Shown here piece by piece: positions 25,131 through 32,738 of a stretch of 43,468 nucleotides of DNA. This DNA comes from a virus: the IMG/VR virus record IMGVR_UViG_3300044941_000221, positions 1-43,468 of that record; one strand, given 5' to 3'. How positions within the stretch are numbered: the first letter of the stretch is position 1; each line of letters begins with the position of its first letter. The notes under the pieces are model-generated. The model did no database searches. It saw only the letters and a list, made by a program, of their open reading frames with translations, and was not told where the DNA came from. A program made the position numbers and the translations under genes.

Positions 25131-25408
25131 GGTCCTATCGCCCCAGGACGAAAATTTCGATCCGTAATCATCCGCATGAACATCTCCCGATCCTTGTCGT
25201 GAGAGTCTGCGATCTTTTCAAGAGAACGCGATAACGTCGCAGCATTCTTTTCATATCCATCTTGGATCATCGTTAGGTGTGTCGGCACCAGCACAACAAT
25301 GCCATACCCAATGAAACCCAAAATACAGCACAACAGAATCGTTGAGATACCCTGTTGCCCGAGCCACGTAATAATTGTCTTTTTGGTGTCCTCATCAAAA
25401 AAAACCAT
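25127..25408 (-). CDS. Single-pass membrane protein, possible holin or spanin partner
   Basis: 93 residues from the ATG at 25408, chosen for its AGGAG ribosome site. After a short charged N-terminus there is one hydrophobic segment of about 24 residues (I-S-T-I-L-L-C-C-I-L-G-F-I-G-Y-G-I-V-V-L), then a charged helical part. It overlaps the small terminase start. It lies in the run of membrane proteins around the papain-like peptidase, so a lysis role is plausible. A long in-frame upstream extension overlaps the preceding gene and is rejected. Confidence 0.6.
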   Translation of the reverse strand: MVFFDEDTKKTIITWLGQQGISTILLCCILGFIGYGIVVLVPTHLTMIQDGYEKNAATLSRSLEKIADSHDKDREMFMRMITDRNFRPGAIGP

Positions 25409-25409
25409 T

Positions 25410-25895
25410 TCATCTCCTGAAAATACGGAGTCGTGGAAAAGAATAAATTCGCGTCTGAGGTGAGGGGCATACTCCTCCAGGGCAGTTTGAATAGATCGCT
25501 TTCGACTGCACAACCGATTCGGTCCTCGTCGAGCACACCGGCCCGATTTTATCGTGGATAGCATCATGTTCGACCAATAATTGTGCCGTAGATTTTCCCG
25601 CAATACTTACTTTATGATCGGTTGCCATGTGATCTTCGATCGTGCTTGGATGCGTCCAGCGAGCCTGATAGTTCTCCAACATCTTCTTTTGTTTTTCAGA
25701 TGCCTTCTGTGTCTGCAAGCGAAGATTGGATTCGACCGCGAGCAATCTACTGTCCAACTCGTCCAACTTTTGCCAAACGTCGCTGTGATAATTTGATGAT
25801 GGAGGAACAGCAACCGATTTCGTTGGCTGCTCAACCAGTGACCCAAAAATCAACCCTGCAATCGCGACCGCAACTAAGCTTGTCCAATTTCTCAT
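25410..25895 (-). CDS. Exported or anchored coiled-coil protein
   Basis: 161 residues with an N-terminal signal or anchor (S-L-V-A-V-A-I-A-G-L-I-F-G-S), then a coiled coil (residues 40-75) and a Cys-containing tail (C-P-G-G-V-C-P-S). The segment H-M-A-T-D-H-K-V-S-I-A-G-K-S-T-A is in the style of planctomycete phage proteins, with no known role. It overlaps the 72-residue gene before it by four bases. It is probably periplasmic or a spanin-like part. Confidence 0.5.
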   Translation of the reverse strand: MRNWTSLVAVAIAGLIFGSLVEQPTKSVAVPPSSNYHSDVWQKLDELDSRLLAVESNLRLQTQKASEKQKKMLENYQARWTHPSTIEDHMATDHKVSIAGKSTAQLLVEHDAIHDKIGPVCSTRTESVVQSKAIYSNCPGGVCPSPQTRIYSFPRLRIFRR

Positions 25896-26110
25896 TTAAC
25901 TTGTTCCTCTAAAGCTTTAATTCTTTGAATCGAATCCAGTACTCGATTCACACTTTCTGCGACTTTTTTCGATTCATCAATAAGCTGATCAACCCGCTGT
26001 TTCGTCGCTTCATACCCAGTCACCAATCGGTCATATTCACCCTTTACGTGCGATCCTACAATGACGCAAAACACAAGTAAGATCGGCAGCAAATAACGGC
26101 TTAGGTTCAT
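25892..26110 (-). CDS. Membrane-anchored coiled-coil protein, spanin-like
   Basis: 72 residues: a hydrophobic N-terminal segment (L-L-P-I-L-L-V-F-C-V-I-V-G) and then a single helix with heptad-like spacing to the end. This is the architecture of an Rz-type inner-membrane spanin, though no sequence motif proves it. It lies directly behind the peptidase gene. Confidence 0.55.
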   Translation of the reverse strand: MNLSRYLLPILLVFCVIVGSHVKGEYDRLVTGYEATKQRVDQLIDESKKVAESVNRVLDSIQRIKALEEQVK

Positions 26111-26114
26111 CGCC

Positions 26115-26960
26115 TCACCTTAAAATCGATCTCTTAGTAAAATCAAACTTGGACCGACGCGATCGAGGTGACTGCATATCCGACCGCCCCACCATCACGG
26201 TCCACTGATGCCGTAGCATTTGGTCTATAGCTCGCGGTGCCACGAAAGCGTAGCCCCGAATCCCCCAACGCATTGACCAACTATTTTTCATAAGTGCCCA
26301 CCAACCAGAACCTGACGATACGCCGACGTCGGAGTCCGGAACGTAGCCACAGAATACGACCGCGTGCCCACCCGGTCTGCCTGTTGGCCGAAACTCTCGG
26401 ATGCAGCCGCGAGAATCAGGGGTCATGAACGACCCCCATGGAATCCCGATTTGCACGATGCCGACTGCGGAGCCAATGAACTGTTTGATTTGGTCTGCCG
26501 ATCGCATTATGGTGTGCGACATCAGTTTGTAGACCGCATCTGCACGGCGGGCAGGCGTAAGGTACGCTCGGCCAGGGTAGACAGGTCGGTAAGGCTCGGT
26601 CTCTTTGCGGAGCCCGTCGCGAGCTGCTTTGGTGCCACCGCTGAGTGTCGAACCTTGATCGCCGTTGATGCCGTCTTTTTCTTGACTAGCAATGTACGCG
26701 TACATGTTGTCCAACTGCACGACTTCGCCTGTTGCAAACGTGTGGGCGAACTCCGCCGAACATGCGAGCGAAAAGCCTTGGCAGGCCCCCACGGACTGTT
26801 GATTCTCGACTCGAATGAATCCTTGGTCCGCCAGCGGGCTCGATCTAGGGTCCATCCTATCTGGCAACTCGGTAAGTGCGTACATGACCGCATCGACCTG
26901 AGTTTGTAGCAGCTCCTCGCGGTCTTCTTCTTCGATAGCGTAGCCAGTGAACTGATCCAT
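26115..26960 (-). CDS. Papain-like (C1) cysteine peptidase
   Basis: A 281-residue protein with the papain catalytic pattern in the right order: Gln54 as oxyanion residue six places before Cys60 (N-Q-Q-S-V-G-A-C-Q-G-F), His199 in P-G-G-H-A-V-V-F-C-G-Y and Asn226 in K-N-S-W-S-M-R-W-G-I-R-G-Y. It has no propeptide of the usual length and no signal peptide, and a basic tail of about 25 residues. It stands in a run of membrane or exported proteins directly before the packaging genes. It could cleave the proteinaceous host surface at lysis, act as an internal virion protease, or be an injected effector. No peptidoglycan hydrolase is recognised elsewhere. Confidence 0.85.
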   Translation of the reverse strand: MDQFTGYAIEEEDREELLQTQVDAVMYALTELPDRMDPRSSPLADQGFIRVENQQSVGACQGFSLACSAEFAHTFATGEVVQLDNMYAYIASQEKDGINGDQGSTLSGGTKAARDGLRKETEPYRPVYPGRAYLTPARRADAVYKLMSHTIMRSADQIKQFIGSAVGIVQIGIPWGSFMTPDSRGCIREFRPTGRPGGHAVVFCGYVPDSDVGVSSGSGWWALMKNSWSMRWGIRGYAFVAPRAIDQMLRHQWTVMVGRSDMQSPRSRRSKFDFTKRSILR

Positions 26961-26963
26961 GGC

Positions 26964-27488
26964 CTACCAACTCCTTGAGATTTGGCGCAGAAACTTAGCC
27001 GCTTCAGATTCCTTGCCCTGAAAAGTGCCGTCATCATTGCGAGGTAGCGACATGTGGAACGAAACGTCGAACGGCTTATTTGCGTTCGCCCGTGCGTTCT
27101 GAATCGCAGAATTCACAAACTGGTCTAACTGTTCATCATTGACGATCTGCTTGGACTCGACCCGTTTTGCAGCTTCTTCGAATGTTGCATTAAATGCTGC
27201 TTTCATGGACGGAAAAATCTGAGCCGTCGCTTTCTCGATCGATAACACTTCCGGTTCTGGATTGGGACTTGGATCCGGAGTCGCTTGATTCGATTTCCAC
27301 CAAATCAGCAAGACAATCAAGGCAATTGCCCATGGTAGAATTTGCCAAAAGATCGTCCAGTTCCACCACACAATCTTTGTTGGCTCGCTGGATTCCGTCT
27401 CGACTACGTGAGCAGGAGTCGCTTTAACCGGTCGCTTACGAACTAAAGTTGGCTTAGCTACTGATTTGCTAGTTGCTCGCTTAGGCAT
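26964..27488 (-). CDS. Single-pass membrane protein with basic N-terminus
   Basis: 174 residues from ATG 27488, which overlaps the TAA of the previous gene (TAATG). A very basic N-terminus (K-R-A-T-S-K-S-V-A-K), then a membrane segment rich in Trp, Ile and Leu near residues 45-70, a Pro-rich linker (P-D-P-S-P-N-P-E-P) and a helical domain. A cytoplasmic-in, outside-domain-out topology is likely. It belongs to the cluster with the peptidase; its role is unknown. Confidence 0.55.
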   Translation of the reverse strand: MPKRATSKSVAKPTLVRKRPVKATPAHVVETESSEPTKIVWWNWTIFWQILPWAIALIVLLIWWKSNQATPDPSPNPEPEVLSIEKATAQIFPSMKAAFNATFEEAAKRVESKQIVNDEQLDQFVNSAIQNARANANKPFDVSFHMSLPRNDDGTFQGKESEAAKFLRQISRSW

Positions 27489-27757
27489 TAATCCCACTCC
27501 ACAGGTTCAAGTTCCGATGCAACACTCTCAGGTTCAGTAATTTTTTTCGCATGCCAGTATTTCCACAGCAACCAAGCGAGTTGCAAAAGCAAAACAATCG
27601 TTGCGGGATCCAGCCCAACGAGACGATGATCGGCCTTGAAGATCCTAACCGCCGTTTCGTAATTGCCTTGAGATACCACCCATGCATTGGCCGATATCTG
27701 CCTCCCGATTTGCTTTTGCTCGCGGTTGAGGCGTCGGAATTTGCGTCGTGTGGTCAT
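27488..27757 (-). CDS. Small membrane protein
   Basis: 89 residues from the ATG at 27757, chosen for the GGAG site upstream. The N-terminus is basic (T-T-R-R-K-F-R-R-L-N-R-E). One hydrophobic segment (P-A-T-I-V-L-L-L-Q-L-A-W-L-L-W-K-Y-W) lies near residues 50-70, followed by an acidic tail. A holin-like role is possible. Confidence 0.55.
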   Translation of the reverse strand: MTTRRKFRRLNREQKQIGRQISANAWVVSQGNYETAVRIFKADHRLVGLDPATIVLLLQLAWLLWKYWHAKKITEPESVASELEPVEWD

Positions 27758-27770
27758 TCCGGATGCTCCG

Positions 27771-28112
27771 TTACGTAGACCCTTCCGTGTCTGTTGATTC
27801 AGAAGCAATCTCGGAATCCGGTGGAAGATTCACTGGCGTGATGTCGTCGGTTACTTCCTCGCGAACCGCCTTTCGAAGACGTGGGAAAGTTTGATCAACA
27901 TTTTCGGATAGCTTCGAAGGTTTTGCGACCTTTCGCGATCGCCATGACACAAACCATTGCTCCATCCTTTCTAGAGCAGAAACCTTTCCGGTTCCCGACT
28001 CCAATCGATCGTCAAAACGGATCAAACGTCGGAACTCCGACAAGTCCCCGTCGCACTGCTCGAACGCGTCGACCGCAATTCTCCGAATGGTTAAGTTGGA
28101 AATTTTGGACAT
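27771..28112 (-). CDS. Hypothetical protein
   Basis: 113 residues. A helical first half with R-R-L-I-R-F-D-D-R-L, then a basic middle (W-R-S-R-K-V-A-K-P-S-K) and an acidic, Ser/Thr/Glu-rich tail. Its first codons overlap two TTGGAA-type phased repeats on the opposite strand. No ribosome site is evident and no family is recognised. Confidence 0.5.
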   Translation of the reverse strand: MSKISNLTIRRIAVDAFEQCDGDLSEFRRLIRFDDRLESGTGKVSALERMEQWFVSWRSRKVAKPSKLSENVDQTFPRLRKAVREEVTDDITPVNLPPDSEIASESTDTEGST

Positions 28113-28185
28113 ACACGCGAGTGGAAAAAGAGGGCCTGGTTTCTAAGTACCAATGAAACCATACCGCCTTTGGAGCGTTGCGTCT

Positions 28186-28410
28186 TTAAGAATCTATCGT
28201 CAACCGGTCAGATGTCCGACTTTGGAAATTTTGGAACTTTTGGAAATTCCGGTAGAGGTCGTATCGACACCAGAGAACTTTGCGATTCATCTGGATTGCT
28301 GGAGGCGGTAACAGGCCAGCAAGCTTCCATCGTCGGATCGTTCGCACGGAAACGCCGAGCAGGACGGCCGTCTGTTTCGTGTCGAGCAGTAGATCTCTTG
28401 TTCGGTCCAT
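28186..28410 (-). CDS. AlpA/excisionase-like HTH protein
   Basis: 74 residues from ATG 28410 (GAGG upstream). T-K-Q-T-A-V-L-L-G-V-S-V-R-T-I-R-R-W is a winged helix of the MerR/AlpA kind. The C-terminus has an unusual triplet repeat (F-Q-K, F-Q-N, F-Q-S) produced by three 9-base DNA repeats. It lies at the border between early and late genes, so it may be a late-gene activator. Confidence 0.65.
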   Translation of the reverse strand: MDRTRDLLLDTKQTAVLLGVSVRTIRRWKLAGLLPPPAIQMNRKVLWCRYDLYRNFQKFQNFQSRTSDRLTIDS

Positions 28411-28477
28411 GATTGCCTCGGTTCGTTCCAACGTGGAAAATCGACTGACTTCAGAAGGTTGATTAGAAACGTTAGGT

Positions 28478-28687
28478 CTACGAAAAAACAGACCGCATCA
28501 CACACGCAAGTTCTCCAAGAATCCGTCTTTGCTGTTCCGGTATCGCTGCCATTTCGCTCAATCGTGTTAATTCCTCGATAACACCATTCATGCGATCTTG
28601 CAGTCCGTAAAGCTTAACTAATCGGCCATTTGGGTTGTCTGGCTTGGCAATGACTCGCGGCCAGTCGCCTGCTATTCCCGGTGCCAT
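28478..28687 (-). CDS. Small hypothetical protein
   Basis: About 69 residues starting at ATG 28687, preceded by AGAGGAA. A short basic start, then one long amphipathic helix (L-Q-D-R-M-N-G-V-I-E-E-L-T-R-L). No function is apparent. Confidence 0.45.
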   Translation of the reverse strand: MAPGIAGDWPRVIAKPDNPNGRLVKLYGLQDRMNGVIEELTRLSEMAAIPEQQRRILGELACVMRSVFS

Positions 28688-28840
28688 TGCTCGTTCCTCT
28701 GTAACATAAAAATCTGCCACATTGCCACCTTAAAATTGATTGCACCGAAGCCCCCGACAACGGTTATTTCATTTGTAAACATCCACCGCCGGGGTTCGGT
28801 GAATATGCATCAATACCACGTCTCAAATTACGCCAGAGGG

Positions 28841-29149
28841 CTAAACCAGTGGCTGAAAAATGTGCATCACGTTGTTTTCTGTTTGGATGTTCGCATTGCC
28901 CGACATGCCCGCTGCTTTAATTGCCTCTCGAATCTCTTTAAGTCTGGGCATCCGACGAATGCACGCCGTTGATGCTGACACGCTCAAATGGCGTTTCAAT
29001 TCGCCGTTTAACCCGCTGGGTTCTTCCGCCAGTAATACGCTAACGAAATTATTGCCGTATGCGCATTCCCATGCGCCTAAACACTTACCACCATTTGCCT
29101 CGATTTGCCGCTTAGCTAACTCTGGAAAAACTGTCTGGATAAATCGCAT
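28841..29149 (-). CDS. Hypothetical protein
   Basis: 102 residues with AAGG upstream of the ATG. It has C-L-G-A-W-E-C and a short helical C-terminal half. It lies directly behind the replication genes and ends 154 bases before the next gene; an unrelated reading frame on the plus strand is probably a shadow. Function unknown. Confidence 0.45.
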   Translation of the reverse strand: MRFIQTVFPELAKRQIEANGGKCLGAWECAYGNNFVSVLLAEEPSGLNGELKRHLSVSASTACIRRMPRLKEIREAIKAAGMSGNANIQTENNVMHIFQPLV

Positions 29150-29158
29150 AATTGCCTT

Positions 29159-29635
29159 CTAAGCACTTCGTTTTTGCCCAACTTTACTCAACGCCTCGCG
29201 TTCCAACTGAGAGATCTGTTTGTCACGCTCATCCTTCGAGATCGTTCCCGCGCAGTACTGGTCATAAAGTCGCATCACTTCTGCCATAAATGGCCCAAGG
29301 ATGGGTTCCGACTTGAACGATTCGCCTCGTCTGTGCGTTCGCTGGAAGTCATTTCGGACTTCAAGTCGTTTCGATTCCGATCGGTCTCGCATGACAACGG
29401 CGCGAATGTGCAAAACGAAGTTTTCCTTCTCGTATCCCGACGGAGCGGGAAGGGCTCCCGATGTCCACCGGCTCAAAACTCCAAATCCTTCTTCTAACGA
29501 GATTTGCTGGAGCGTCTTGGCCCAAACCGCCTTTGTCGCTTCGAAGCTGGGAGAAGCGATTTTAAGCCACTGGTGAACGCCGGGGAATGCGACGAATGCC
29601 GCATCCAAAAATTCCATTGCTTCGTTTTCCGTCAT
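29159..29635 (-). CDS. Replication-partner protein, helicase-loader-like
   Basis: 158 residues, overlapping the DUF1376-type gene by ATGA. It is all helical and starts with E-N-E-A-M-E-F-L-D-A-A-F-V-A-F-P-G-V. This build and place match the small proteins that stand beside phage replication initiators (helicase-loader or loader-inhibitor N-domains). No helicase gene is present in the window, so it probably serves to recruit the host helicase. The assignment is by position and build. Confidence 0.5.
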   Translation of the reverse strand: MTENEAMEFLDAAFVAFPGVHQWLKIASPSFEATKAVWAKTLQQISLEEGFGVLSRWTSGALPAPSGYEKENFVLHIRAVVMRDRSESKRLEVRNDFQRTHRRGESFKSEPILGPFMAEVMRLYDQYCAGTISKDERDKQISQLEREALSKVGQKRSA

Positions 29636-30414
29636 CGTGCCCCCCCAAACATTCGTTCCACAATCGCCTTCCCCTTCGCCGTTCCTGCTGACGGATCCTC
29701 GAGGGGGCTAGCTCTGGCTCTTCGATGGTCGCCGTTAGTGATCAAGTTCACGCAGTTGGTTCGGCTGGTGGAGTATTCAACAACCGCTATGGCTTCATCG
29801 GTTTCGAACCGTTCGAGTTCCTTGAGTTGACTTTGCTCGGTCCAAACATCCATCTTCCCGCTTTTGACAGCCTGCTTTTGTTTCCAGGATGTCCAGGCTT
29901 TTTGAAAACTGGGATTCATCCCGTGCTTCGAGAGCGAGAGTGGGTTTTCCGGTTTTGACGCCTCGCTCTCTCTCTCGGGAATGGGATTGGGAATGGGATT
30001 GGGAACAGAAGAGGGAGTGGGAGTGGGAGTGGGAGTGGGAGACTTGAGTTTTGCTACCCCTGTTTGCTTTGTTGTTTGCTCTGGATTTGCTTCAACTTTT
30101 GCTTGGCGGTTTGCTTGAGTTTTGCTACCTCCTTTGCTTGCGCACTTTTTCCTAATGTCCCTCAATTGACGAACCGTTTCGAGTCGCTGATTGACGTATC
30201 CGCCGTCCGTCTTGACGAACTTTTCCTCCAATACAAACCGGCCTGCGTCGGAGTTTCCCCCACACGCTCGAATGTGGCGATCAGACAACGGCCCGTTTGA
30301 CCACTGACAGCAAAGCAAGCGGATGTAGATGCCAACTTCTTCGGCGGACATGTGCATGGTGCCCCCCAGAAAATCATCGACGTAAAATTGAAACGCAGGG
30401 GCTTTACGCTCCAT
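29632..30414 (-). CDS. DUF1376-type replication initiation protein
   Basis: 260 residues. Residues 6-75 match the DUF1376/YdaU pattern: A-F-Q-F-Y-V-D-D-F-L-G-G-T, M-S-A-E-E-V-G-I-Y-I and R-L-L-C-C-Q-W-S-N-G-P-L-S-D. Then follow a basic linker, a Thr-Pro / Asn-Pro-Ile-Pro repeat stretch (residues about 125-150) encoded by strongly G-rich DNA on the other strand, and a helical C-terminal domain with a W-T-S-W-K-Q-K-Q. DUF1376 proteins stand in phage and prophage replication modules and are thought to bind the origin. It and the following gene make up the replication module. Confidence 0.75.
   Translation of the reverse strand: MERKAPAFQFYVDDFLGGTMHMSAEEVGIYIRLLCCQWSNGPLSDRHIRACGGNSDAGRFVLEEKFVKTDGGYVNQRLETVRQLRDIRKKCASKGGSKTQANRQAKVEANPEQTTKQTGVAKLKSPTPTPTPTPSSVPNPIPNPIPERESEASKPENPLSLSKHGMNPSFQKAWTSWKQKQAVKSGKMDVWTEQSQLKELERFETDEAIAVVEYSTSRTNCVNLITNGDHRRARASPLEDPSAGTAKGKAIVERMFGGAR
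29977..30039 (+). repeat. G-run tandem repeat (quadruplex-prone)
   Basis: Ten GGG runs on the plus strand, mostly spaced by three bases, form two repeat types (GGGATT/GGGAAT and GGGAGT). They encode a Thr-Pro and Asn-Pro-Ile-Pro linker in the replication gene on the other strand. This is a strong quadruplex-forming pattern. Confidence 0.8.
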
Positions 30415-30910
30415 CGCACATCTCCTGATTGTCTAGTTGTAATTGCGACTTCAACAACTCGCAGTCGCGACTGTACGCCGCTGACGCTGCTTTCCAGCTT
30501 GACTGAGCAACGTATGGCAACACTCTACCCACTTCGGAATCGTCAACGCCGCAGATGTCAGCGATCGTTTTGAAATGGTAGCTGCTAACTCCATATTTCC
30601 CAGGCAAGACTGCAATATCCCATCTGTAGGAAATCTCTTTAATGATCCAATAGATAGCTTCACTTGCGTCGATCTTGAAAAATTCGCGATTGCGACAAAT
30701 ACGGTACGATCGCAAAGTATTGTGTATCATTTTTTCGGTTTGTTCCACGGCCTCAACGAACATGGCAAACCTTAGGACAAACGGTGTTGGAACCCCAGTG
30801 GTATAAAGCTCTGCCGCTCTTGATTCTGGCAGTCGTGCCGTCATTCCAACTTTAACGATCCCAGGCATTGACTCATTTTCGAGAACATAGATAAATCCTC
30901 GCGTATCCAT
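30404..30910 (-). CDS. T5orf172-domain protein (GIY-YIG-like)
   Basis: 168 residues from ATG 30910, immediately behind the previous stop (TAG-CC-ATG). The start G-F-I-Y-V-L-E-N and then P-G-I-V-K-V-G-M-T-A-R-L-P-E-S-R-A-A-E-L match the T5orf172/MUG113 domain, a GIY-YIG-nuclease relative. The typical pair of strands with K-V-G-x-T is present. E-F-F-K-I-D follows at the expected distance. The C-terminal 70 residues are an added helical domain. It may act as a nuclease or as a DNA-binding domain; the longer upstream start is rejected because it lies inside the previous gene. Confidence 0.7.
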   Translation of the reverse strand: MDTRGFIYVLENESMPGIVKVGMTARLPESRAAELYTTGVPTPFVLRFAMFVEAVEQTEKMIHNTLRSYRICRNREFFKIDASEAIYWIIKEISYRWDIAVLPGKYGVSSYHFKTIADICGVDDSEVGRVLPYVAQSSWKAASAAYSRDCELLKSQLQLDNQEMCDGA

Positions 30911-30912
30911 GG

Positions 30913-31563
30913 CTAAGCCTCCACCCGTTTGAATGAAACTACCCATACCCACGGATTCGCGGCCCATGAACCGGGACCGTTGATTGATTCCCATAGATCG
31001 CAAAATGCGTATCGGTGTCCATGATTGACAGCCCATAATGCCATATCTTCGTCTTGACCACCGCGCCCCCAAGCTAGATCGCTGCGGTTTTCCGTTCCTT
31101 CCGCTTTCGCGTCCGCTTCGCTGAGGTCGTTTAATCTCTCGATACCGACCTCGGTGATCTCAAGTGTTAATCGCGATGCGCAACGCGGCATGTAAATAGA
31201 TGGACGCCATTTCCAGCCCTCCATCGACTTCCAATAAGGATCGGTAGCACGATAGACGTATCCAGGATACTCGTTCAGTTCTGGGCCTGTGTATTGCCAT
31301 GTCTCACGAACCCACAAACGATCCCCGACGGACCCGTACGGACACAGTAAAGGATTATTGCCCCAAAGTCGTTCTTTGGGCGCTCTAATTGTCCAAGACG
31401 CCCTAAGTCCGCCCACGTTCCAATATGGCTGGCCCTTATATGATGCGTCAGGTTGCGGTTTCACAATCCGCCGCGTTTGCGTTTTGCGTCCCTCCAGGAT
31501 CGCTCGGACCATCCGGCCGGAAAATAAAATCGGTCGCTCTTTCTTTTTCGCACATTGTTCCAT
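30913..31563 (-). CDS. ASCH-like phage protein
   Basis: 216 residues. The start P-I-L-F-S-G-R-M-V-R-A-I-L-E-G-R-K-T-Q-T plus R-R-I-V-K-P, then G-D-R-L-W-V-R-E-T-W, S-I-Y-M-P-R-C-A-S-R and a late N-P-W-V-W are a recurrent phage-protein pattern related to ASCH/PUA-like domains, which bind RNA or nucleotides. The role in phages is unknown. No signal or membrane part. Confidence 0.75.
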   Translation of the reverse strand: MEQCAKKKERPILFSGRMVRAILEGRKTQTRRIVKPQPDASYKGQPYWNVGGLRASWTIRAPKERLWGNNPLLCPYGSVGDRLWVRETWQYTGPELNEYPGYVYRATDPYWKSMEGWKWRPSIYMPRCASRLTLEITEVGIERLNDLSEADAKAEGTENRSDLAWGRGGQDEDMALWAVNHGHRYAFCDLWESINGPGSWAANPWVWVVSFKRVEA

Positions 31564-31589
31564 CTAATGACCTTCCGTTTCTCGGTCCG

Positions 31590-31805
31590 TTATTCCTGCA
31601 ATTTCTTGAAAGCGGCGTTGCCGATCTCCCTGACGATCATTGGTAGGTTATCCCTGCCATATCTTCGCCTGAGCTCCATTGCCGCTTCGTATTCCGCTTT
31701 GGTTCGAGACATCTTTGCCTCGAACTCTAATATGCCTGCACGCTCCTCGAAGAGCTCGACTAGCTCTGACTGTCCGTGTTGATCATCGGGAACATTTGTT
31801 TCCAT
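31590..31805 (-). CDS. Small helical protein
   Basis: 71 residues, starting inside the end of the previous gene (46-base overlap). Mostly a single charged helix (E-E-R-A-G-I-L-E-F-E-A-K-M-S-R). Unknown function. Confidence 0.45.
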   Translation of the reverse strand: METNVPDDQHGQSELVELFEERAGILEFEAKMSRTKAEYEAAMELRRRYGRDNLPMIVREIGNAAFKKLQE

Positions 31806-32170
31806 TGATCTGATAACCTTACATCGACTTCGAATACTGACAGCATGAAACGAGCTGCGGCTTCATTAGCCTGCTTGTGGCTTCCGCCCTCGTCCTTGAA
31901 TGCCATGGCAATGTTGCAATGCCATGTCCATGCAAGTTCCGAATCTACCTTCATTTGTGCGCGAATCACGTCTACCGCCTTTGCGATAGTTCCATCTTGG
32001 CTCGGCTTCGTATCGGCTAGTATCTTGGCCCATTTCCAAGCCAGTGAAGCGTGGTGACTCATCATTACTCCTCCGTTAGTTATTACCATCGAAGCAAAAA
32101 GCATAACTGCGGACAAATCTATAAACTCCTGCCTGACTTCGTATGTTGTTTGTTCCATGTTTTCCATCAT
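31760..32170 (-). CDS. Hypothetical helical protein
   Basis: 136 residues with AAGGA upstream of ATG 32170. A hydrophobic helix near residues 15-35 (A-V-M-L-F-A-S-M-V-I-T) and then Trp- and Ala-rich helices. The helix may be buried rather than membrane-spanning. No family recognised. Confidence 0.45.
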   Translation of the reverse strand: MMENMEQTTYEVRQEFIDLSAVMLFASMVITNGGVMMSHHASLAWKWAKILADTKPSQDGTIAKAVDVIRAQMKVDSELAWTWHCNIAMAFKDEGGSHKQANEAAARFMLSVFEVDVRLSDQWKQMFPMINTDSQS

Positions 32171-32176
32171 CGATCC

Positions 32177-32425
32177 TTACAAATCAAAAAGTGACTTTTG
32201 CGTTAGTTGCTCCGGTTTCGCAACTGTTAAAAACCCGTTATTCAAATTGAGCAATCCTTTATCTACGAGTCGCTCAAACTCTCGTTTCCAGTGTGTAGCC
32301 GATGCTTGTGGCCAATCGGCTCCAGCGCGACCGAGGTAAGCCAATTCGCTAGCGGCCTCATCAATAGCAAATGGCCCCCTCGCGCCGCGTATAAAGTCGA
32401 TCACATCCGCATCATCCTGCGACAT
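32177..32425 (-). CDS. Small winged-helix-like protein
   Basis: 82 residues with a 14-base overlap with the gene before it. Helix-strand pattern F-A-I-D-E-A-A-S-E-L...W-K-R-E-F-E-R-L-V-D-K-G-L-L-N-L-N-N-G-F suggests a small winged helix. It may bind DNA. Confidence 0.5.
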   Translation of the reverse strand: MSQDDADVIDFIRGARGPFAIDEAASELAYLGRAGADWPQASATHWKREFERLVDKGLLNLNNGFLTVAKPEQLTQKSLFDL

Positions 32426-32738
32426 GGTATCGACCTAAAATCAAATTCCAGACGCGAGACAATAAGTTCGCCGATTCCTTTTCCTTCCAATCAGTGTCAA
32501 GTCGAGGATTCAAGATTCTTGCCTCGCGTGTGACTTCAACAACATAGACCTTGGATCCTTCTTCGAGTGAGTCTGCGTCTCTCGTCTCTATGCTGACAAT
32601 GCCGCTCCCGACCGTGTTAGCCAAGGCATGTTGGCGGACGGCTGCGAAAAAGTTGACATTGCCGTATGAATCCCATTCGGTAATCGGTGTAGGTCTAGCA
32701 TCGTACAGATTTATTACAACTCTTGCTTGCCTATTCAT
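32412..32738 (-). CDS. Hypothetical protein
   Basis: 108 residues, beta-rich in the first two thirds (V-V-I-N-L-Y-D-A-R-P-T-P-I, K-V-Y-V-V-E-V-T), coupled by a four-base overlap to the gene before it. No function recognised. Confidence 0.45.
   Translation of the reverse strand: MNRQARVVINLYDARPTPITEWDSYGNVNFFAAVRQHALANTVGSGIVSIETRDADSLEEGSKVYVVEVTREARILNPRLDTDWKEKESANLLSRVWNLILGRYHVAG

Noticed and set aside
29977-30039. A CRISPR-like repeat array
   Set aside because: The repeats are 6-12 bases, lie inside a gene and have no spacers; they encode a Pro-rich linker.
31760-32170. A membrane protein
   Set aside because: The single hydrophobic helix is short, contains polar residues and is flanked by Trp-rich amphipathic helices, more like a soluble helical protein.
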